A stretch of 64,000 nucleotides of DNA from UBA9676 sp963837105 (GTDB lineage Bacteria > Actinomycetota > Actinomycetes > Streptosporangiales > Streptosporangiaceae). The DNA lies in assembly GCA_963837105.1 (NCBI GenBank), contig CAWIMG010000029.1:1-64000 (forward strand). Direction: 5' to 3'. A program made the position numbers and the translations under genes. Positions 1 through 9,321 of this stretch are shown here, piece after piece. The notes under the pieces were generated by a model. The model searched no databases. It saw only the letters and a list, made by a program, of their open reading frames with translations, and was not told where the DNA came from. Each line of letters opens with the position of its first letter. Position 1 is the first letter of the stretch.

Positions 1-36
1 CCGAATGGACTGCCTGGAGTTGCTTTTCCGGGTGCC

Positions 37-247
37 GCGTTCACACCCTGCCCGGTGTTCGGCATCCCGACATGCCACTGACGCTCTTCCTGTGCTGCCC
101 GCTGCCGCTATGTGACGGCAGACCTCACGGACAAACGACGGACAAATGATCAAGGGCCTGACGGCTGCGGGCAGCTGTGGCGCCCTTGACCTGCTACTTC
201 TCCGGGTAGCCCCGACCGGATTTGAACCGGCCCTACCGCCTTGAGAG
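37..247 (-). repeat. Left copy of tRNA-Glu-associated repeat (att-like)
   Basis: This stretch is an imperfect copy of 6002-6210. The last 41 bases (207-247) match the 3' part of the intact tRNA-Glu gene (6170-6210) with one mismatch, starting in the anticodon loop and ending at the tRNA 3' end; the match stops abruptly at 248. The flanking 170 bases keep the same order of blocks, including a hairpin (151-188) and the block ACAAATGATCAAGGGCC. A 3' tRNA fragment broken at the anticodon loop is the usual product of tyrosine-integrase insertion, so this is probably an old attachment site. No integrase gene is visible in the window. Confidence 0.7.
151..188 (-). terminator. Hairpin after the tRNA-Glu 3' fragment
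   Basis: CAAGGGC (151-157) pairs with GCCCTTG (182-188). The same hairpin follows the intact tRNA-Glu at 6115-6152, so it is the carried-along tRNA terminator. There is no long U tract. Confidence 0.4.
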
Positions 248-503
248 AACGCCACCCGCGGTAGTCCTCATGCTGCGCCGCGGTGGCCTACCGACCCATC
301 GCCGGCCCCTGTAGCGACGACTCCCGGCCAGTTCCTGTGAGCCCGCAGCGGAATCGCGGAACCCCGCCGGATGGTGCCGATGCATGCCGATCTTCAGCGG
401 CGCGGGCCGCGATCAGTGGCCCCATCCCGCCAACGAACCGCCAACAAACGATCAAGAGGCCCGAGCGCCGTCCTGGCGATCGGGCCTCTGACCTTCAACT
501 TCC
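248..503. other. Gene-free stretch between two tRNA remnants
   Basis: No convincing coding region was found here. The only structured element is a strong hairpin at 455-489, listed separately. Short open frames in this stretch lack ribosome binding sites and family resemblance. Confidence 0.5.
455..489 (-). terminator. Hairpin following the tRNA-Met remnant
   Basis: AGAGGCCCGA (455-464) pairs perfectly with TCGGGCCTCT (480-489) around a 15-base loop. It sits just past the 3' end of the tRNA-Met fragment, in the same relative place as the hairpin after tRNA-Glu. Confidence 0.5.
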
Positions 504-550
504 TGGTAGCGGGGGCGGGATTTGAACCCGCGACCTCTGGGTTATGAGCC
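504..550 (-). pseudogene. 3' half of a tRNA-Met (CAT) gene
   Basis: Read on the minus strand, 550-504 gives the anticodon loop CTCATAA, the anticodon 3' arm, a T-arm with GGTTCAAATCC and an acceptor 3' strand ending in encoded CCA. The expected 5' half (acceptor 5' strand and D-arm) is absent; upstream bases cannot pair with the acceptor strand. The break lies at the anticodon loop, as in the tRNA-Glu fragment at 207-247, which suggests a second integration footprint nested in the same locus. Confidence 0.65.
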
Positions 551-708
551 AAGCCGGCATCGTTCAACCCAGTGCGCCACCTGGCGGCACGCGGCGGGCG
601 CAGACACTGGTGGCACGCCTCAGGTTAGCCTTGGCGCGTGCTGATCATCCCAGGTGCCGAGGTCAACGAGGCCCACCTGGGCATACGGGTGACGACCAAG
701 GCGGCCTG

Positions 709-2230
709 GTGAAAGGCGTGCTTCTGGTGGCCGGGACCAGCTCCGACGTGGGCAAGAGCATGATCGTGGCCGGGCTGTGCCGCTGGCTGGCCCGGCAGGA
801 CGTTCCCGTCGCACCGTTCAAGGCCCAGAACATGTCCCTCAACTCCTTCGTCACGGCCGACGGCGCGGAGATCGGCCGGGCCCAGGCCATGCAGGCAGCC
901 GCGGCCGGCATCGAGCCGCAGGCGCGGATGAACCCGGTACTGCTCAAACCCGGCAGTGACCGGCGAACCCAGATCGTGCTGCTCGGGCATCCCGTGGCCG
1001 AGGTCAACGCGGTCGAGTTCGGCGACCACAAGGCCGCACTGCTTGAGGTGGCCCTCGGCAGCCTGTCGCAGCTGCGCCGCCATGACTATGACGTGGTCAT
1101 CTGTGAAGGCGCGGGCAGTCCGGCGGAGATCAACCTCCGCGACCCCGACATTGCGAACATGGGCCTGGCACGGGCGGCCGGCCTGCCGGTGATCATCGTC
1201 GGCGACATCGACCGCGGCGGCGTGTTCGCCGCGATGTACGGCACACTGGCCCTTCTCGAGGCAGCCGACCAGGAGCTCATCGCGGGGTTCGTGATCGACG
1301 AGTTCCGGGGCGCGCCTGAGCTGCTGGAGAGACGTCGGCTGCGGATCTCCGCGGCCTCACCGGCCGTCCCGTGCTCGGCGTGACGCCGTTCACCGAGGGC
1401 CTGTGGCTGGACGTCGAGGACTCACTGAGCATGGACCTCAGCCGTCGCCCGGCCGCCCTTGCGCCACACGGCGCGGACTTCCTGCGGGTCAGCGTCGTCC
1501 GGCTGCCGCGAATCAGCAATATCACCGACATCGACCCCCTGTCCGCAGAGCCCGGAGTGCTCGTCCGGTTCGCGACGACGCCAGCCGAACTGGCCGACGC
1601 TGACCTGGTGGTGCTGCCCGGTACCAGGGCTACCGTCGATGACCTGCGCTGGCTGCGCCAGCGCGGCCTCGCGGACGCCATAACTGCGCGCGCCGCCAGA
1701 GGGCTGCCGGTGCTCGGCATCTGCGGTGGCTACCAGATGCTCGGACGCGAGATCGACGACCAGGTCGAGTCGGGCGCGGGCACGGTGCCCGGGCTCGGCC
1801 TGCTGCCCGTCCGGGTCAGCTTGGCCCGGACGGCGGCTGGGCCGGCCGACCGGATCAGCCTATGGCGGGGCCGTCGCCGGCTATGCAATCCACCACGGCA
1901 TCGTGACGGTGGAGGACGCCGGGACCACTCCTTTCCTCGATGGCTGCCGGGTGACGACTACCTGGGGAACAAGCTGGCACGGCACGCTGGAGAATGACGT
2001 GTTCCGCCGGGCCTTCCTGGCCGAGGTGGCCGGGCGCGCCGGGCGTGACTTCGTTGCCGCGCCGGATACCTGCTTCGCCGCTGTGCGGCAGGCGCAACTC
2101 GATGTGATGGGCGACCTCGTGGCCGCTTATCTGGACACGGCCGTGCTGAGCGGGCTCCATCGGCGAGGGGCCGCCCCCCGGGCTGGCGGTCATCCCCCCG
2201 GCCGGCGTGGCCGCGCAAGCGAGGTCATGA
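709..2230 (+). pseudogene. cobQ: Cobyric acid synthase CobQ, frameshifted
   Basis: CobQ amidates adenosylcobyrinic acid side chains with glutamine in cobalamin synthesis. From a GTG at 709 the N-terminal domain shows the ATP-binding GTSSDVGKS, then KAQNMSLNS, CEGAGSPAEINL and GDIDRGG. The C-terminal glutaminase domain has GICGGYQMLG with the nucleophilic Cys, and IHHG. The frame must change near 1335, near 1855 and near 2155 to follow the family; after the third shift the protein ends with a proline-rich tail at 2230. The total span equals about 507 codons, close to normal length, so nothing large is missing. No other cobalamin synthesis gene is nearby, so it looks like stranded island cargo. 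The three indels may be real decay or assembly error. Confidence 0.8.
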
Positions 2231-2443
2231 CCCGTCCGCGGGCAGGCCGAAGGCGGCCTGATGCAGCCAGCAGGCCATGGCCACCACTGCTTCAGCGTTT
2301 CGCGGGCCCGGGGTTAGCTCGTCGTAGCTGAGCGGGAGGAAGCAGCGGTTCTTGACCACCATAAGGCTTCGGGCGATCTTGCTGGTTTCCCGCGTTCTCA
2401 CACGTGAACGACCATCACTCACTTCGTCGGTGTAACCAGCCAA
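2225..2443 (-). CDS. Small hypothetical ORF downstream of the large island gene
   Basis: This 72-codon frame starts with TTG 11 bases after the stop of the large island gene and runs on the same strand, so it could be the next gene of that operon or a leftover fragment. The product is not recognised; it has a basic N-terminal half and a middle with SLMVVKNRCFLPLSYDEL. Base composition is less GC-rich than the surrounding housekeeping genes. It overlaps the end of cobQ by a few bases on the opposite strand. Confidence 0.3.
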   Translation of the reverse strand: MAGYTDEVSDGRSRVRTRETSKIARSLMVVKNRCFLPLSYDELTPGPRNAEAVVAMACWLHQAAFGLPADGS

Positions 2444-2454
2444 CGAGCCGCCGG

Positions 2455-5400
2455 TTAGGACGGTGCTGCGCCCTGCAGCACATCGCGCAAGTCAATGCCG
2501 TGATCGCGTGCCAGCAGGCTGATCACCCTCTTCGAGGTTTGGATCGCGGTCGGGCTTCCTATCACGCCTGTCACAAGGATGCGGCGGATGCTGTCAAGGC
2601 TTTGGGTGAGTAGCCAGGAGTTGAGCGTCACATTGACCCACCGTTCCAAGGCAGCCAGACAGGCTTGGGTGTGATCGACAGCCAAGTCGGCGAGTCTCGA
2701 CAGCATGGCGTCCTCGGCCTCGACACGTCCCGTGAGGGACAGGACGGGAGTAGGTGCCGGAGCGACCAGGTCGGGTCGAACTGGCCGGAGGCGAACCAGC
2801 GGCCGAAGTCGGCCAGTTCGCCTGCATCAGCTCCGCTCTTGACAGCCGCCACGCGGTATTCCCAGAAAGAGGTCAGCCGAGCTATCAACACTGAATCCGG
2901 CGCCTCTAGGCCGCCGAGGCCGACGCCGACCCACCACATGAGATGGGCTGCCACTTCAGGTGACGCCTTGGTGTAGAAGCGGCGCAGGAGCCCGTCCTGG
3001 CTGTCCAGGTCGAGCCGACCGGCCCAGAGCCTGCTGATCAAGTGTTTGCCCAGCTGGGTGGCCTGAAAATTCTCGACGCGGTCTTGTGAGGAAAGGTCCA
3101 TGCGGTCGGTCATCACACTGTAGGTATTGACCAGCAGCACCCAGGCTCCTTCGGTTGCGCCGGCCTCCTACTAGGTAGGCGTCCCATGCGGTATCAAGGA
3201 ACGCCTTTTGGCCTGGATCTATCGGGAAGATCGATTCAACATTCCGGGCAGCCCAGTCTTTGTCCATCCAGACAAGCTGAGAAAACAGCTCGCCGTAGAT
3301 CGACCGGACCGCGTTGGACGGATCGACACGGCTGTCGAGGTGACGGTCGAGGAGTACACCAACCTCGCTCAGATCAGCATCTGGTGATCGCCGACGTAGA
3401 CGAAGGCCGTAGCTGATCGCTGCGCGTATCGCCTGAGCCCGCGCCACGGTCAGTGCCTGCGACATGAATCTGCTGTCCTCTCCGGCCATGCGCTCGGCTT
3501 CCCACTCCGCTGTGGGGTCGGGATCGCTACAGCATTCTTCGATGATCGCCCAGATATCGCCGTCATGATCGGTGGAGATGGGACTGGGCTCGGGATCGAG
3601 CCCAGCGATCAGCAATCTGATCATGTCCGTGCGTGGTTCGCGCCACTGCCGGAAGCCTAGCTCCGCCGGACCATTCGCCAATTCTTCTTCGGCCTGCTGG
3701 TTGATCCATGCCGAGAGGGCTACGACACCACTCCAGTCGAGAGTTGCGCCGCTAGCGAGCGCCTGCCACAGGCCGTTGATCACTGCGCCGATGTACTCGG
3801 CGGGCAGTCCGATGAACGACGCGGCATCGGCTGAACGGTGCTCCGCGTCACCCTGGATGGCACTGCTCAACACACCACGCAGGGAAGCGGGACTAATCAC
3901 CGGACCTCTTTGCCCCGGAGGCTGCCCGGTTCTGAGGAAGGCCACAAGCGCATCGGTGGGCATCGCTGCTAGCTCCCCCGCAGTGACCGGGCCCTCGGCG
4001 GACCAGACAGCGAACGGTTCGGGCACAGGGTCTGCCGGGTCTGGCGCTGCGCCGAACTCGGCAACTAGCGCCTGGTAGCGAGCGTCCCACTCTGGCGGCA
4101 GGATTGTCTGCACCGCCGCTAGCCGGTTCCGCTGCCACCGGGCGACGCGCTCGCGTGCCAGCGGATCTCGGCATCTGAGGCTCAGCGTCGGCCAGGGCTT
4201 CTGCCGACTGGGTGGCGGGGGCCGGTCCGCCATCGATAAGGGTGAGCAGACGGCGCAGGTGGGCGGGGTCAAGACAGGCAGTGCCACTGCGGGCGAGAAG
4301 CAGATACTCCCGGTCCAAGCGCCAGTCAGCGCTTATCGCCGCGTCGGTCATCCGCTCCGCCACGAAATCACTCGCCTCTGCTGCGCGGTTGGAAAGTAGG
4401 TCCAGTGCGATTCGGCGGAAGATCACGCGATGATGGGACTCTAGCTCGGTCACGACGTCAGCAACGCTGCCAAGGCCGGACTCGACGATGCTAGACGCGG
4501 CGTCGCGGACCGCGTCAACGAGCGAGTGACGCAGGTTCGATTCGGACCGGCGCTCATAGCCTTCAATGTTGAGCCGCCACAGCGGCGAGCCGTCCTCAGC
4601 AGAGTCCCCCCGGATTCGCCACGTGTCAGTGTGGACAACCTCATCTAGCGTCTGGCAGAGCAGACCAAGCGACGGCAAACCGGCTGCGGCGACCAGTTCA
4701 GGCACGTGCTCCCGCAGAACTACCCCGTACGCGTGGCCGTGAACGCTCGCAGCTGGCCCGTACCCCGCGCTCAGAGTCTTGAACAGCGCAGCCGCGAGGT
4801 CCAGGGCCGGGCCGATCTGCCCGCCACGACACAGATGGCCCACCAAGGCGCCCACCTTTTGCGGGATCAGAACGCTAAATCGGCCGCCCAACGCTGCTAT
4901 GACACGCGGCACCAACCTGGCACTATCTGGCGCCGGAATTGCGACGGCGATCTCGACCAGGTCATGATTGACCCGGCTATTGTCCGTACCCGCCATCGTC
5001 AGTGCTGCTCTAACAACTGCGTCTGGCGCCTGTGCGGCAACGCGGGCCAGGAACTGCGACGCCGGCCACGGAGGAAACAGCACCGTCCCGGCGTCCTCAT
5101 CGATCTGCTCCGGCGGCGGGGTCGTGAAGAAACCTGCCCGGTGCAACGGGCCTACCCAAGCCGCGGACGCCCTGTTGAAGAAATGCTGCGCAACCGCCTC
5201 GGTGTGCGGAAACTTCTGACGGAGCATGTTGGCATGCACATCCGTAGGCTGGGGCGTTGCCAACAAATCTTCAAGCCGCTCGAAGATCTCAAAGTAGTTG
5301 ATCTCGAAGCGCTCCAAGATCGCATCGAGAACCTGCTCAACCTTGTCAACGTAGCTGACGAACTCATCGTTGAACGGCCGAGGTTCCTCCAGTGCACTGC

Positions 5401-5788
5401 GATGTGCGCGGGTCGCCAGGTTGTCCGGGTTATCTTGGCCCGCGAACCCGAGCCAGAACTCGGCCACCAAGTCGTCCTGAGAAATCCCGAGTTCGGTCAA
5501 GATCGCCCGGATCTTTGCCTTGTGCCCGTCCGCCTGACCAAGTGCATCAGCGCCCGCTGGCTCCAAGACCAACCGCACGGCACTCTCAACCTCGCGCAAC
5601 AGATGGGCAACCAAGTGAGTCGCCGACGGCCAAGCCGACCCTTCGGACACCAGCCTGCAGGAATCTCGGAAGAAAGCTGCCGGGCCAGGGCCAACTTGGG
5701 TGAGCAATCGCTGAGCTACCCGCTCCTGGCGAGGAGATAGTGACCTGTAGCCAGGACTAGTCGGCCCTCCGCCGTACACAGCTCTCAA
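2455..5788 (-). pseudogene. Large unknown protein (about 1,110 codons), three frameshifts
   Basis: Four overlapping minus-strand frames read as one protein. Frame 1 runs from 5788 to about 4175, frame 2 to about 3160, frame 3 to about 2755, frame 4 to the TAA at 2455. The joins restore continuous, family-like text, such as TGRVEAEDAMLSRLADL at the last one. The N terminus reads LSPRQERVAQRLL then a SHLVAHLLRE-like stretch. The rest is Leu/Ala-rich and predicted alpha-helical, like HEAT-type scaffolds. I see no Walker A, nuclease or protease motif, no signal peptide and no membrane segment. Its place in a tRNA island is compatible with a defence or mobile-element role, but that is only context. 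No function is assigned. Confidence 0.6.
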
Positions 5789-6001
5789 CCGCGCTTCTCT
5801 GTCTTCGTCTTCAGCGGGCAGCCAAGCCCAGCGACCTCACTACCGGGTGGATGTCTATGCATCCCCAGTCTTCCATCCGCAGGCGGTGGAGTGGCCCATC
5901 GTGCGGTCCAGCGACCACGAGTGGCTCACTCAGCACTACGGATGAAAGGTCAACTGGGCAGCTGGCTGGGGTTGCGCGGCCCGGAGGTGATCCCCAAGGC
6001 C
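5789..6001. other. Gene-free island edge; possible short gene remnant
   Basis: No full gene is visible. One plus-strand frame from about 5808 to the TGA at 5945 reads like a protein C terminus (…VDVYASPVFHPQAVEW…DHEWLTQHYG) but has no start and no recognised family, so it could be a fragment or chance. The rest carries no supported feature. Confidence 0.3.
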
Positions 6002-6210
6002 GTGTTCACACTGACCCGCGTCCTGGCATCGCGACATGCCGACGACACCCCTTCCGGGACGCTTGGTGCCGCGAAGTGACGGCGGTCCTCAATGACAAAC
6101 GAGGGACAAATGATCAAGGGCCCGGCCGCTGTGACCAGCGATCAGGCCCTTGACCTGCTACTTCGTGAGTAGCCCCGACCGGATTTGAACCGGCGCTACC
6201 GCCTTGAGAG
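6002..6210 (-). repeat. Right copy of tRNA-Glu-associated repeat
   Basis: This is the counterpart of 37-247. Shared blocks include GTTCACAC, CGACATGCC, GTGACGGC, ACAAATGATCAAGGGCC and the first 41 bases of the tRNA-Glu 3' part. The two copies have nearly the same length (211 and 209 bases) but differ at many positions outside the tRNA part, so the duplication is old or arose from related elements. Confidence 0.7.
6115..6152 (-). terminator. Terminator-like hairpin after tRNA-Glu
   Basis: CAAGGGCC (6115-6122) pairs with GGCCCTTG (6145-6152), 17 bases beyond the tRNA-Glu 3' end. No U tract follows. Confidence 0.5.
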
Positions 6211-6242
6211 GGCGGCGTCCTGGGCCGCTAGACGACGGGGCC
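6170..6242 (-). tRNA. tRNA-Glu (CTC)
   Basis: The 73-base gene folds completely: a 7-bp acceptor stem with one G-U closing pair, an anticodon arm with CTC in CCCTCTCAAGG, and a T-loop GTTCAAATC. CCA is not encoded. It lies two genes downstream of gltX with tRNA-Gln between, a common actinobacterial arrangement. Its 3' part is duplicated at 207-247. Confidence 0.95.
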
Positions 6243-6366
6243 AGCCACTGAACGGTAGCGTACTTGGCAGAGGCCGCCAAACGGCGGTGCCAGCCGCTCC
6301 TTCGCCGCCCGGCCGGCCACCTGCCCGCCAGCCGGGGCCCAGCACTCACCGCCGGTGACACCGCGC

Positions 6367-6398
6367 TGAGCTGGGGTACCACATGAGCTGGGGTACCA
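6367..6398. repeat. 15-bp direct repeat at the tRNA-Gln 3' end
   Basis: TGAGCTGGGGTACCA occurs at 6367-6381 and again at 6384-6398, where it covers the acceptor 3' strand of tRNA-Gln and its flank. The 17-base period suggests a small slippage duplication or a tiny attachment footprint. Confidence 0.6.
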
Positions 6399-6459
6399 GG
6401 ACTCGAACCTAGACTAACGGGGCCAGAACCCGTCGGGCTGCCAATTACCCCATACCCCA
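6389..6459 (-). tRNA. tRNA-Gln (CTG)
   Basis: The gene starts TGGGGTA and ends TACCCCA, a perfect 7-bp acceptor stem. The anticodon loop TTCTGGC gives CTG, and the T-loop is GTTCGAGTC. It sits between gltX and tRNA-Glu on the same strand and may be processed from a shared transcript. Confidence 0.95.
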
Positions 6460-6571
6460 TGGGAGCGGGCCGCAGCGGCCCGGGCGCCTGTGAAGTGTAG
6501 CCGAACCCGTGCGGAGCGGCCAAAGCCGGGCCGGATGGCGGCCGGGCCACGCCGGGCACCGCATGACCGGC

Positions 6572-8075
6572 TCAGGCCGGGGCGGCGATCGCCTGGCCCT
6601 GGGCCAGCCGGCCCAGGGTGCGTTCCCGGCCGAGCAGTTCGATCGACTGGAACAATGGCAGGCCGGCCCGGCGGCCGGTGACCGCGACCCGCAGCGCACC
6701 GCCGAACGCGGCCCGTGGCTTCAGGCCCAGCCCGTCCACCAGCGCCGCCCGGAGCGCGGCCTCGATGTCCGCAGCCGTCCAGGAAGCCAGGCCCGACAGG
6801 GCCTCGTGCGCGGTCGCCAGGACCGGCCCGGCGTCGGTGGTGAGGGTCCGCGCGCTGTCCTCCGGGTCGGCCTGGAACCGGTCCTCGGGTGTGAACAGGA
6901 ACTCCAGCATGGCGGCCCCGCTGGCCAGGGTCGTGCACCGTTCCTGCGCCAGAGGCGCCGCGGCAGCGATCAGTGCCGCCTGCGCTGCCGACGGCGGATC
7001 GGCGACCAGGCCTGCCGCGATCACGAACGGGGTGAGCCGGGCGGTGAAGTCGGCCGGGGCCAGCGCCCGGATCTTGTCGCCGTTGATCGCTTCCAGCTTG
7101 CGCACGTCGAACTGGGCGGCGTTGGCGTTCACCCGGGCGAGGTCGAACTCGGCGGCCATCTCGGCCAGGGTGAACTCCTCCCGGTTCCCACCCGGCGACC
7201 AGCCGAGCAGGGCCAGGTAGTTGCAGATCGCCTCGGGCAGGAAGCCTTGCTCGCGGTACCAGTTGACGGACACGACCCCGTTCCGCTTGGACAGCCGCTG
7301 GCCGTCCTTGCCCAGCACATATGGCAAGTGCGCGAACAGCGGGAACTGGGCGCCGGGCACGCCCATGGCCCGGTAGACGGCGATCTGGCGGGGGGTGGAG
7401 GACAGCAGAATCCTCGCCCCGCACCACGTGGGTGATCCGCATGAGCACGTCGTCAACGGCGACCGCCAGGGTGTAGAGCGGGGCGCCGTCGGCGCGGGTC
7501 AGCACGAAGTCGGGCACGTGCGCGTGGTCGAAGGTGACCTCGCCGCGGACCAGGTCGGTGAACGTGGTCGAGCCGTCGGGCATCTTGAACCGCACCACCG
7601 GCCGGCGGTCCTGCGCCTGGTAGGCGGCGACCTGGGCGGGAGTGAGGTCGCGGCAGTGCCCGTCATAGCCGCTCGGCCCGCCGGCCCGGCGGGCCGCCTC
7701 CCGGCGGGCCGCCAGTTCCTCCGGGGTGCAGTAGCAGTAGTAGGCGTCCCCGGCGGACAGGAACCGCTGCACCCAGTGGGCGTAGCAGTCCATCCGCTCA
7801 CTTTGCAGGTAGGGGCCGTACGGCCCGCCGATGCCCGGGCCCTCGTCCCAGTCCAGGCCCAGCCAGCGCAACGTGCCCAGCGCCGACTCGATGTACTCAG
7901 GCCTGACCCGGGTCTGGTCGGTGTCCTCGATCCGCAGCACGAACGTCCCGCCGGTGGACCGGGCGAACGCCCAGTCGTACAGGGCCGTCCGGACGTTGCC
8001 GACGTGCAGGTCACCGCTCGGCGAGGGGGCGAACCGGACCCGCACCCCGCCGGGCGCCGCAGCGGCGTCAGTCAC
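6572..8075 (-). CDS. gltX: Glutamyl-tRNA synthetase (one frameshift in the sequence as given)
   Basis: Class I synthetase that charges tRNA-Glu, and in such bacteria also tRNA-Gln for later amidation by GatCAB, which is also in this window. The GTG start at 8075 overlaps the upstream FAH-family gene by 8 bases. The N terminus has the HIGH-type APSPSGDLHVG and then VLRIEDTDQTR; the second KMSKS-like motif is LSKRNG. At about 7411 the family text HVVRGEDLLSSTPRQ is broken by one extra T in GATTCTG; removing it joins the two frames exactly, giving about 500 residues. Because the gene is normally essential, an assembly indel is more likely than a true pseudogene. tRNA-Gln and tRNA-Glu follow. Confidence 0.93.
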
Positions 8076-8877
8076 GGCGCACCACCGGGTTGGTCAGTGT
8101 GCCGATGCTCTCGATGGTCACCGATACCTCGTCTCCCTCAGCGAGCGGGCCGACGCCCGCGGGCGTCCCGGTGAGCAGCACGTCCCCGGGCAGCAGCGTC
8201 ATCACGTTACTGGCAAAGGCCACCAGCGCGGCCACGCCGTGCAGCAGCTGAGAGGTCCGTGCCCGCTGCCTGACCTCGCCGTTGACGGTGGTGAGCAGTT
8301 CCAGGTCGGCTGGGTCGGCGCCGGTCTCGATCCACGGCCCGAGCGGGCAGAACGTGTCGAACCCCTTCGCCCGGGCCCACTGGCCGTCCCGCGCCTGCAG
8401 GTCCCGGGCGGTGACGTCGTTGGCGCAGGTGTAGCCGAAGATCACATCCGCGGCCTGGCTCGCGGGCACCTCCCGGCACAGCCGGCCGATGACCACGGCC
8501 AGCTCGCCCTCATAGTCGACCCGCTCGGCCAGGCCTACCGGGTACCGGACCGGGTCGCCCGGCCCGCACACGGCGGTGGACGGCTTCAGGAACAGAACGG
8601 GCTCCGCGGGTGGCTCCCCGCCCATTTCCCGGGCATGCTCGGCGTAGTTCCGGCCGATGGCGATCACCTTGCTGGGCAGCACCGGAGCCAGCAGCCGGAC
8701 GTCGCCGAGCCGGTAGCTGGCCCCGCTCAGCCGGATCGCGTCCAGGCCGGTGCCGAACGGATGGCCGGCCAGCGCGGCGACCACCGGCTCACCCTCAGTC
8801 CCGGCGCCAGCACCGGTGGCGGCGCCGACCACCCCGTAACTCACCTCGTCGCCGTCGGCGAACCTGGCGATGCGCAC
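8068..8877 (-). CDS. Fumarylacetoacetate hydrolase family protein
   Basis: A 269-residue protein of the FAH superfamily, which cleaves or isomerises acyl-pyruvates and related 2-oxo acids with a bound divalent metal. The family core is clear: NYAEHAREMG, the metal-binding VDYEGELAVVIG, GYTCANDVTARDLQ, and near the end LLPGDVLLTGTPAGVGPL. The start is GTG at 8877. It precedes gltX with an 8-base overlap, so the two are translationally coupled. The pairing with gltX is common in actinobacteria but the substrate is not known from sequence. Confidence 0.9.
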   Translation of the reverse strand: MRIARFADGDEVSYGVVGAATGAGAGTEGEPVVAALAGHPFGTGLDAIRLSGASYRLGDVRLLAPVLPSKVIAIGRNYAEHAREMGGEPPAEPVLFLKPSTAVCGPGDPVRYPVGLAERVDYEGELAVVIGRLCREVPASQAADVIFGYTCANDVTARDLQARDGQWARAKGFDTFCPLGPWIETGADPADLELLTTVNGEVRQRARTSQLLHGVAALVAFASNVMTLLPGDVLLTGTPAGVGPLAEGDEVSVTIESIGTLTNPVVRRD

Positions 8878-8954
8878 GTCGTCTCACCCCATCGGTACCG
8901 GCCCGCCCGCGGCGGGCCTAACGCCTGCTGGCGGTCCTCCCCCGCTGGCCGCTG

Positions 8955-9200
8955 CTACTGCCAGTAGTTCTCGACCTCCGAGGCCGGGCGGGCCTGCGCC
9001 TGCGCCGGGTCCTCGCCGTACTCCCGCCGGGCACGCCGCTGCCGCAGCAGGTCCCAGCACTGGTCGAGCGACTCCTCCACCGACCTCAGCTGCTCCCGCT
9101 CGGCGTCGCTGGTGAGCGCGCCCGCCGCGACCTTGGCGCGCAGGTCGTGCTCGGCCGCGATGAGGTCATTGATCTGCCCGAGGATCTCCTTGTCGTCCAT
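8955..9200 (-). CDS. DUF2630 family protein
   Basis: An 81-residue soluble, charged, helical protein. I place the start at ATG 9200 (MDDKEILGQINDLI), not further upstream, because the family begins there. The motif LDQCWDLLRQRRARREYG in the second half is typical for DUF2630. Its function is unknown. It lies upstream of the FAH-family gene on the same strand, 77 bases away, and diverges from the oxidoreductase gene at 9322. Confidence 0.85.
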   Translation of the reverse strand: MDDKEILGQINDLIAAEHDLRAKVAAGALTSDAEREQLRSVEESLDQCWDLLRQRRARREYGEDPAQAQARPASEVENYWQ

Positions 9201-9321
9201 GGCCCCAACGCTATCCAGTGGCGCACGCGGCTGCTGGCCCGGCGGTGCTTCCGCATCCTGAGCGAGTAGCCGCAGGCGCCCCGGGCCGCCCGCGCCCGGC
9301 GGCAGACGGCACACTGGGCAT

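Noticed and set aside
6158..6559. Minus-strand frame of 133 codons over the tRNAs
   Set aside because: It runs through both tRNA genes and the gltX 3' flank and cannot be a real protein gene.
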